From Flavobacteriaceae bacterium (GTDB lineage: Bacteria > Bacteroidota > Bacteroidia > Flavobacteriales > Flavobacteriaceae), in NCBI GenBank assembly GCA_949507465.1, contig CATEMS010000236.1, positions 1-9,864 of the forward strand: a stretch of 9,864 bases of DNA. The letters are read 5' to 3'. This document shows, in pieces, positions 1 to 5,668 of this stretch; the first letter of the stretch is position 1, and each line of letters begins with the position of its first letter. Under the pieces are notes generated by a model that saw only the letters and a program-made list of their open reading frames with translations, had not been told where the DNA came from and did not search any database. Made by a program: the position numbers and the translations under genes.

Positions 1-141
1 CAGCGCATTTTAGAGGCCGAAAAATTAGGCTTTAAAAGCATTGTAATCTCTAAATATTGTAAGCTTCCAAAACAAAGCTATGACATCCAAATCATTAAAC
101 TTGGGAAGGTACACGATGTGGTCAAACATTTATTTTCCTAA
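1..141 (+). CDS. radA: RadA/Sms DNA repair protein, C-terminal end (partial)
   Basis: The first base of the window begins a codon of a frame that stays open for 46 residues and stops at 139-141 (TAA). The peptide has the pattern of the last part of RadA/Sms: the 'RILEAEKLGFKSIVISKY' stretch, a short variable loop, then a 'KVHDVVKHLF' ending. In RadA this is the end of the Lon-protease-like domain. RadA is a RecA-related DnaB-type helicase that promotes branch migration of recombination intermediates. The zinc finger, the Walker motifs and the KNRFG motif lie upstream and cannot be checked. The gene converges with tas across only 32 bases. Identification rests on remembered family similarity of a short tail, but the fit is good. 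Confidence 0.86.
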   Translation, partial: QRILEAEKLGFKSIVISKYCKLPKQSYDIQIIKLGKVHDVVKHLFS

Positions 142-173
142 AACAACACGGTTAAAAAAATAATCCCTTCCCC

Positions 174-1214
174 TTATGGCGCAGGGTTTGGTATTGCTTG
201 ATGCACCTGTTGTATTTCTTTTTCTATTTCTGAAGACAAACTAAGGTTAATGCTCTCTATATTCTCTGATAGCTGTGAGATACTTGTAGCGCCAATTATA
301 GTGCTTGTAACAAAAGGCCTACTGGTTACAAATGACAGCGCCATTTGAGAGAGCGAAAGACCATATTTTTCTGCAATAGTATGATACGCCTGGGTGGCTT
401 TTAGTGACGCTTCACTATGATATCTAGAATAATTTGGAAACAGCGTTACTCTGGCCCCTTGAGGTTTTTTTCCGTTTAAATACTTCCCAGTCAACATACC
501 AAATGCAAGGGGAGAATAGGGTAAATATCCTATGTTTTCCATGTGTAAGACCTCTGTAAGACCTATCTCGTCTCTGCGTTGTAATAAACTATAGGCGTTT
601 TGTATAGACACCATTTTTAGTTTCCCTTTTCTGTGCTCCTCCATATAGCGCATTGCACCAAAGGGCGTTTCATTACTCAGTCCTATGTGACGTACCTTCC
701 CAGATGACACATAAGTCTCCAAGCGATGTAGAATTTCTCCGATATTATCCTCCCATTGTTTATTGGCACTGTGACTGTAATCTCTCACACCAAAAATATT
801 TACAGCTCTCTCTGGCCAGTGTAATTGGTATAGATCTAGATAATCTGTCTGTAAACGCGCCAGAGTTTTATCTAGAGCATCATCTAAAGAAGCTTTGCTA
901 AAATCGAGGTTTTCTCTCATAGAATTGAATATCCCGCGGCCACTCCCTGTTATCTTTGAGGCTAAGACAACTTTTTCTCTATTGGAGTTTTTTGAAAACC
1001 ATGTGCCCATATACTGCTCTGTAAGACCCTGTGTTTTTGGAGTGTAGGGAACCGCATACATTTCTGCAGTATCAAAAAAGTTTATTCCTTTGTCAAGGGC
1101 ATAACGCATCTGTTGATGCGCTTGAGCTTCGTTGTTTTGACGGCCAAAGGTCATGGTTCCTAAACAAATCTTACTGACTTTAATATTGGTGTTGGGAAGC
1201 GTGGTGTATTTCAT
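174..1214 (-). CDS. tas: Tas-family NADP(H)-dependent aldo/keto reductase
   Basis: This is a 346-residue cytosolic aldo/keto reductase, the same length as E. coli Tas and similar along its whole length. The N-terminal 'LGTMTFG' (18-24), 'TQGLTEQYMG' (61-70), 'LQTDYLDLYQLHWP' (121-134), 'IGLSNET' (177-183), 'IQNAYSLL' (204-211) and the final 'NPAP' all match the Tas pattern. The AKR catalytic tetrad is present as Asp48, Tyr53, Lys87 and His132. 'STIIGATS' (304-311) lies in the region that binds the NADP phosphate in this fold. The family reduces carbonyl compounds with NADPH on a TIM barrel. The physiological substrate of Tas is not settled; the E. coli gene was noted for suppressing tyrosine auxotrophy. 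The ATG at 1212-1214 is the natural start because the family begins with M-[KQ]-Y. The gene follows xth on the same strand after a 72-base gap containing a hairpin and a possible promoter, so co-transcription is uncertain. Confidence 0.94.
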   Translation of the reverse strand: MKYTTLPNTNIKVSKICLGTMTFGRQNNEAQAHQQMRYALDKGINFFDTAEMYAVPYTPKTQGLTEQYMGTWFSKNSNREKVVLASKITGSGRGIFNSMRENLDFSKASLDDALDKTLARLQTDYLDLYQLHWPERAVNIFGVRDYSHSANKQWEDNIGEILHRLETYVSSGKVRHIGLSNETPFGAMRYMEEHRKGKLKMVSIQNAYSLLQRRDEIGLTEVLHMENIGYLPYSPLAFGMLTGKYLNGKKPQGARVTLFPNYSRYHSEASLKATQAYHTIAEKYGLSLSQMALSFVTSRPFVTSTIIGATSISQLSENIESINLSLSSEIEKEIQQVHQAIPNPAP

Positions 1215-1249
1215 AAAAAATATACTGAAAAAACAGTATGGTGTTTTTT
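1215..1249 (-). terminator. Stem-loop between xth and the tas start codon (terminator or operator)
   Basis: ATACTG (1222-1227) and CAGTAT (1234-1239) are perfect inverted copies around a six-base A/T loop. They are flanked outside by an A6 run (1215-1220) and a T6 run (1244-1249) that could extend the stem across an asymmetric bulge. Read on the minus strand, the hairpin lies downstream of the xth stop and is followed by ATTTTTT, as in a weak intrinsic terminator. The same element sits directly before the tas ATG, so it could instead be an operator or leader hairpin. The stem has few G/C pairs, so either role is tentative. Confidence 0.42.
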
Positions 1250-1264
1250 AATTAGTGTGTAAGT

Positions 1265-1272
1265 CAAAATTA
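1265..1272 (-). promoter_or_regulatory. Possible -7 promoter element for tas
   Basis: Read on the minus strand this is TAATTTTG, an exact match to the Bacteroidota -7 consensus TAnnTTTG. It lies just after the xth stop and would give a leader of roughly 45 nt containing the hairpin at 1222-1239. No TTG is seen at the expected -33 distance, and the motif is A/T-rich enough to occur by chance. Confidence 0.28.
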
Positions 1273-1286
1273 CTGTGACGCATTTT

Positions 1287-2051
1287 TTAAAAATCTAGCT
1301 CTACCATGTGGGGGCAATGATCACTATGCACAGCCTCAGATAAAATAACGGCCCGCTTTATGTGCTTTTGTAGCGGCTTAGAAACCATGTTGTAATCTAT
1401 GCGCCAACCTTTATTGTTTGCTCTAGCATTTGCACGATAGCTCCACCAAGTGTAATGATCTGGTTGTTTGTTAAGGTATCTAAAACTATCAATAAAGCCT
1501 TGATTTATAAAATCATCAAGCCAAGCACGCTCTACGGGTAAAAACCCGCTAGAATTTTTATTGGACACAGGGTTGTGAATATCAATAGCCTGATGGCAGA
1601 TGTTATAATCTCCACAAATTACCAAATTAGGAAGTTCTTTTTTTAAAGTGTTTACATACTCTTGAAATAAAGACATGTACTCTAATTTGTGCTCTAAACG
1701 GGCACTATTGGTGCCGCTGGGAAGGTACAAACTCATGATACTAACCTCTTTAAAATCAACTCTTAAATTTCTACCTTCCATATCCATAGAGGCAATGCCG
1801 GTTCCGTAGGCAACGTGGATTGGTTCTTCTTTGCAGAATATAGCCACCCCACTATAGCCCTTTTTTTCAGCGCTAAACCAGTAATGGTATGGATAACCTG
1901 CTGCCTGAATAGCCTCCAAATCTACTTGCTCTTTGTGGGCCTTGGTTTCTTGTATGCATACCACATCTGCATCGGTTGTTTGCAACCAAGGCAGGATATC
2001 TTTACGCATGGCTGCGCGAATTCCGTTCACGTTATAGCTAAGTATTTTCAT
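1287..2051 (-). CDS. xth: Exodeoxyribonuclease III (AP endonuclease)
   Basis: This 254-residue protein is a complete member of the ExoIII/APE1 endonuclease-exonuclease-phosphatase family, at the usual length (about 250-270 aa). It cuts DNA at abasic sites during base excision repair and removes nucleotides 3'-5' from duplex DNA, using Mg2+. The active-site set is visible: Asn7 in 'SYNVNGIRAA', Glu35 in 'IQETK', Tyr109 in 'SLYLPSG', Asp148 and Asn150 in 'GDYNICH', Asp219 in 'WRIDY', and the terminal Asp244-His245 in 'HSDHCP'. The protein starts directly with the first beta strand ('MKILSYN'), which fixes the ATG at 2049-2051. It has no export signal and should act in the cytoplasm. It is divergent from the 2191 gene and upstream of tas on the same strand. 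Confidence 0.95.
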   Translation of the reverse strand: MKILSYNVNGIRAAMRKDILPWLQTTDADVVCIQETKAHKEQVDLEAIQAAGYPYHYWFSAEKKGYSGVAIFCKEEPIHVAYGTGIASMDMEGRNLRVDFKEVSIMSLYLPSGTNSARLEHKLEYMSLFQEYVNTLKKELPNLVICGDYNICHQAIDIHNPVSNKNSSGFLPVERAWLDDFINQGFIDSFRYLNKQPDHYTWWSYRANARANNKGWRIDYNMVSKPLQKHIKRAVILSEAVHSDHCPHMVELDF

Positions 2052-2055
2052 GCTA

Positions 2056-2063
2056 CAAAATTA
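2056..2063 (-). promoter_or_regulatory. Possible -7 element for xth
   Basis: On the minus strand the bases read TAATTTTG, fitting TAnnTTTG. The transcript would begin almost at the xth ATG, giving a leaderless or nearly leaderless mRNA. No -33 TTG is seen, so this is a weak call. Confidence 0.22.
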
Positions 2064-2089
2064 AATAAGAATGTATTTTTAGGGATGCC

Positions 2090-2097
2090 TATCTTTG
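2090..2097 (+). promoter_or_regulatory. Possible -7 element for the 1138-aa outer-membrane protein gene
   Basis: TATCTTTG matches the Bacteroidota -7 consensus TAnnTTTG exactly. Transcription would start near 2104 and give a leader of about 85 nt. A clear TTG at -33 is missing, so the call rests on a single element. Confidence 0.35.
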
Positions 2098-2121
2098 AAA
2101 GGTTTTCATAAAACAATCAAC

Positions 2122-2143
2122 AAATTTTAAAATTTAACGTTAA
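2122..2143. repeat. Two overlapping AT-rich palindromes in the leader of the 2191 gene
   Basis: AAATTTTAAAATTT (2122-2135) and TTAACGTTAA (2134-2143) are each perfectly self-complementary and overlap by two bases. They lie between the predicted promoter and the ATG of the outer-membrane protein gene. They could bind a dimeric regulator, or they may only reflect base composition. Confidence 0.3.
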
Positions 2144-2190
2144 TAAACCATAACAACTCTTTTTGGGCAAAATGCAAAGGGTGTCATCTT

Positions 2191-5100
2191 ATGAAAAAAG
2201 CAGTAGTATTTACGGTTTTATTTGCAACCTTTCTGGGCTATGGCCAAGAAAGCGGGGCTAAATATCGGAGCAAAAAAGTTGCTGTAAGGGACGCTATTTT
2301 GGTAGATACTGTTGGGCTTAATCCCTCAAAGTTTATTGTAAAAGATCTACAAGGGACGCTTATAGATTCATCCCTTTACAGCGTTGACTATCCCAAGGCT
2401 ATTTTCTTTCCCTCACAAGCATTGATTAAAAAAAAAGATTCATTACATATAGATTACCTTGTTTTTCCTGAATTTTTAACCAAAGAATATTTTGAGTTTG
2501 ATCAATCAATCATTGTGAACAGTACACAGAGTATAAAAAAACTCTACTCTCTAGATCAAAGCAATACAGAAAGTTTATTTACTCCTTTCAATGGGCTTAC
2601 TAGCTCGGGAAGTATCTCTAGGGGTATTACCATTGGAAACAATCAAAATGCTGTTGTTAACTCACAACTAGATTTGCAAATAACAGGAAAACTAAGCGAT
2701 AAAATATCCATACGAGCCTCCATACAAGATGCTAATATACCTACCCAACAAGGAGGATATACCCAAAACTTAGAGGAGTTTGACCAGATATTTATTGAGC
2801 TTTTTAGTGATTCCTGGAATATTCGGGCTGGGGATATAGACTTGCAAAATCAAAATAGCTACTTTGGCCGCTTTACAAAAAAAGTTCAAGGGATATCTCT
2901 AGGTGCTACTTTTGAGCATGATAACGGAGCCAGAACTAGCGCCTTTGCCTCTGGAGCACTGGTAAGAGGAGTCTTTAGTAGTAGTAATTTTGTGGGGCAA
3001 GAAGGAAACCAAGGACCCTATAAGCTTGTGGGTCCTGATGGGGAGTTGTTTGTACTGATTATATCTGGAAGTGAAAGAGTATATGTGAATGGTATTTTAT
3101 TAAAACGAGGAGAGAATGAGCAGTACCTGATTGATTACAATGCCGGTGAAATAAAATTTAATCCCACCTACGGTATTACGGCAAACATGAGAATCAGGGT
3201 AGAGTACCAGTTTACAGAACGAAACTATACTCGCTTTATTGGTTATAGTGGCGGAGATTATACCTCTGATACCTTTGATATAGGGGCATATGTTTATTCT
3301 GAAAATGATGCAAAAAATCAGCCCTTACAACAATCTTTATCAAGTGAGCAAGTAGCTATTTTACAGGAAGCTGGTGACAATCAAGACGCGATGACAGCGC
3401 CATCATCTGTGCCAGATGAGTATGAAGATGGTAAGTTTTTGTATAAAAAACAACTCTATATAAATGGAGAAGAAATATTTGTGTTTTCAAACAACCCTCA
3501 AGACGAACTTTTTAATGTACGCTTTTCTCTTGTTGGAGATAACCAAGGAGATTACATTCTATCCCAGGGGTCTGCAATCAATAAAATATTTGAATACACG
3601 CCAGCTGTAAATGGCGTACCACAAGGAAATTATGCTCCCATTATTCGTCTTAAAGCGCCAACAAAATTACAAGTAGGAGGTGTAAAAGCAAGCTATCGCC
3701 CTGGAGAGCATACAACAATAAATTTTGAATTAGCTGGAAGCAGAAAAGATCTCAATTTATTTTCTGATCTAGACAACGATGATAATCAGGGCTATGCAGC
3801 GCATCTTGAATTTCAGCAAGATATTATCAAAAGACCCGATAGTTTGCTTGTAAAGGCGGTAGGAACTTTTGATTTTTTAAACCAAAATTTTAAATCCATT
3901 GAACGCTTATATAATGTTGAATTCAATAGAGATTGGAATGTAACAAATCCCCAAGGAGATCGCCGATTTGTTACCCTTGGGCTAAACACAAGCTCAAAGA
4001 CCTTTGGGCAGGCATATTACAGCTTTGAACAGCTTCAATTTTCTGAAAATTACAAAGGATCCAGACACCAACTCTCTGCCAGTTCGAACTATAAAAATGT
4101 TACTTTTACAGCTAATTCAAGTTACCTTAATAGCAAAAGTAATTTGCTTGAAACACAATTTTTAAGAGGGAATTCTAGCGCCAGCTACTGGTTAAAAAAA
4201 GCCTGGATAGGAGCCAAAGTTGGTTTTGAAAATAATAGGGTTCGTGCCATTGAAAAAGACACCCTAAGCCCTTTAAGTATAAAATATAGTGCCTATGAGG
4301 CCTTTGCTGGTATTGGTGATAGCACCAAGGTCTTTTTGCAAGGAGGATACCGCTATAGAACCAATGATAGTTTAAAAAATGGCCGTGTTCAAAGAGTAAC
4401 TGAAAGTAACGGTATCTATCTAAACTCTAAAGTACTCAACACCAAAGACAGGCAACTATCTGTGTTTGCAAACTATCGTGTTTTGCAAACTACTGAAAAT
4501 CAACAAAGAGAAAGAACATTAAACGCAAGACTGTTATACAACCAAAGCCTCTTTGAGGGTCTTGTGAGGCTAAACACTAGCTTATCCTCCAATAATGGGG
4601 TAACACCCCAACAAGATTTCACCTACATAGAGGTAGATCAAGGAGAAGGGATTTACACATGGAATGATTACAATGCAAACGGCATACAAGAACTTGAAGA
4701 ATTTGAAATAGCACAGTTTCAAGATCAAGCAAATTTTATTCGAATCTTACTTCCAAATCAACGTTTTATTAAAATAAGAGAAAACACTTTTGGACAAACC
4801 TTTACATTTAATGGCCAAAAGTGGTCTGGTAAAAAAGGAATCTTAAAAGTGTTGTCTGCGTTTTACAATACAAGTTCTTATATCATTGACAGAAAAATTA
4901 GAAGAGCCAATGAGGATTTTAATATCAACCCCTTTAAAGACGGAAAAGAAGACCAATTAGCACTGGTATTAAACTTTAGAAACACCTTGTTTTTCAATAG
5001 AGGAAAACAGCATTATACCACCAACTACACTTATCTTAATACAGCAACAACCGCCCTGCAGTCTTTGGGATTGCAATCAAGCAAACTTGAGAGTCACCAA

Positions 5101-5607
5101 CTCAACTTTACCCATAAGTTTGGTAAAAACTGGCTGCTAATTGCCAAGGGAGCTAGCGGTACAAATCAAAGTATTTCTGAGAATTTTCAGGCAAGAAACT
5201 ATGCCCTAGAAACCTTTGAGGTGAATCCTAAAATATCATACTTGCTTAATAGCCAAACTCGGTTTGATATTTTTTACAACAACACTAGCAAAGAAAATAC
5301 CATCAACGGCTTGGAGGAGTTAAACCAGCAAAAATTAGGAGCCTCCTTTGCCTATGCAAACGCAGAAAAAATTTCTATCAATGGAGAATTCTCCTTTATT
5401 GAAAACGGCTTTAGTGGAAACGCTTTCTCACCTGTTGCCTACCAAATGTTAGAAGGGCTGCAACCAGGAAACAATTATACTTGGCGGTTGCTGTTTCAAA
5501 AGCGCATTACTAAATATCTGGATGCCAACCTTAATTATAATGGAAGAAAAAGCCAAGCAAGCAACACAGTGCACACAGGAAATCTTCAATTAAGGGCTTT
5601 TTTCTAA
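2191..5607 (+). CDS. Large exported protein, probable outer-membrane beta-barrel of unknown function
   Basis: The 1138-residue product begins with a Sec signal peptide (Lys2-Lys3, hydrophobic 4-17, likely cleavage between Gly18 and Gln19). Residues 25-125 look like a beta-rich N-terminal domain. Around 140-235 there is a pattern I recall from large Bacteroidota and Chlorobi-type envelope proteins, including SprA-like ones: 'GSISRGITIGNN' (140-151), 'LQITGKLSDKISIRASIQD', 'LEEFDQIFIEL', 'RAGDIDL' (212-218), 'FTKKVQG' (228-234). Residues 296-325 carry 'RVYVNGILLKRG' and 'YLIDYNAGEIKFNP'. The remainder alternates polar and aromatic residues like amphipathic beta strands and ends in Phe-Phe, as outer-membrane barrels often do. 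An EF-hand-like loop lies at 826-837. No TonB box, plug domain or T9SS sorting domain is seen. The gene stands alone, divergent from xth. Its function is unknown; a barrel with a transport or surface role is my inference. Confidence 0.85.
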   Translation: MKKAVVFTVLFATFLGYGQESGAKYRSKKVAVRDAILVDTVGLNPSKFIVKDLQGTLIDSSLYSVDYPKAIFFPSQALIKKKDSLHIDYLVFPEFLTKEYFEFDQSIIVNSTQSIKKLYSLDQSNTESLFTPFNGLTSSGSISRGITIGNNQNAVVNSQLDLQITGKLSDKISIRASIQDANIPTQQGGYTQNLEEFDQIFIELFSDSWNIRAGDIDLQNQNSYFGRFTKKVQGISLGATFEHDNGARTSAFASGALVRGVFSSSNFVGQEGNQGPYKLVGPDGELFVLIISGSERVYVNGILLKRGENEQYLIDYNAGEIKFNPTYGITANMRIRVEYQFTERNYTRFIGYSGGDYTSDTFDIGAYVYSENDAKNQPLQQSLSSEQVAILQEAGDNQDAMTAPSSVPDEYEDGKFLYKKQLYINGEEIFVFSNNPQDELFNVRFSLVGDNQGDYILSQGSAINKIFEYTPAVNGVPQGNYAPIIRLKAPTKLQVGGVKASYRPGEHTTINFELAGSRKDLNLFSDLDNDDNQGYAAHLEFQQDIIKRPDSLLVKAVGTFDFLNQNFKSIERLYNVEFNRDWNVTNPQGDRRFVTLGLNTSSKTFGQAYYSFEQLQFSENYKGSRHQLSASSNYKNVTFTANSSYLNSKSNLLETQFLRGNSSASYWLKKAWIGAKVGFENNRVRAIEKDTLSPLSIKYSAYEAFAGIGDSTKVFLQGGYRYRTNDSLKNGRVQRVTESNGIYLNSKVLNTKDRQLSVFANYRVLQTTENQQRERTLNARLLYNQSLFEGLVRLNTSLSSNNGVTPQQDFTYIEVDQGEGIYTWNDYNANGIQELEEFEIAQFQDQANFIRILLPNQRFIKIRENTFGQTFTFNGQKWSGKKGILKVLSAFYNTSSYIIDRKIRRANEDFNINPFKDGKEDQLALVLNFRNTLFFNRGKQHYTTNYTYLNTATTALQSLGLQSSKLESHQLNFTHKFGKNWLLIAKGASGTNQSISENFQARNYALETFEVNPKISYLLNSQTRFDIFYNNTSKENTINGLEELNQQKLGASFAYANAEKISINGEFSFIENGFSGNAFSPVAYQMLEGLQPGNNYTWRLLFQKRITKYLDANLNYNGRKSQASNTVHTGNLQLRAFF

Positions 5608-5616
5608 AAAAACATA

Positions 5617-5648
5617 AAAAAAGGTCTCTATTGCTAGAAACCTTTTTT
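5617..5648. terminator. Bidirectional intrinsic terminator
   Basis: AAAAAAGGT (5617-5625) pairs with ACCTTTTTT (5640-5648). After one C/A mismatch the stem continues with TCTA (5627-5630) and TAGA (5635-5638), closing a TTGC loop. The A-run and T-run outer arms give a U-tract in both directions. It lies between two convergent stops (5607 and 5669), so one element can end both the outer-membrane protein gene and the T9SS cargo gene. Confidence 0.88.
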
Positions 5649-5668
5649 CAAAATGATCGAGTAGTGAA

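Noticed and set aside
142..173. Weak stem GGTTA / TAATCC as a radA terminator
   Set aside because: The stem is about five pairs with a bulge and has no clear U-tract, so it is not distinguishable from chance.
653..901. Open plus-strand frame of 82 codons
   Set aside because: It lies wholly antisense to the well-supported tas gene, has no domain pattern, and is best read as a shadow frame.
1815..2111. Open plus-strand frame of 98 codons overlapping the 5' end of xth
   Set aside because: Most of it is antisense to the catalytic N-terminal part of xth; the hydrophobic, Cys-rich composition is typical of an antisense translation.
4666..4701. Dockerin domain (cellulosome-type) in the barrel-like protein
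   Set aside because: Only one calcium loop is present and there is no second repeat or partner helix; dockerins need a paired arrangement.
2191..5607. TonB-dependent receptor (SusC-like)
   Set aside because: No plug domain, TonB box or carboxypeptidase-like N-terminal domain is visible, and no SusD-like gene follows.
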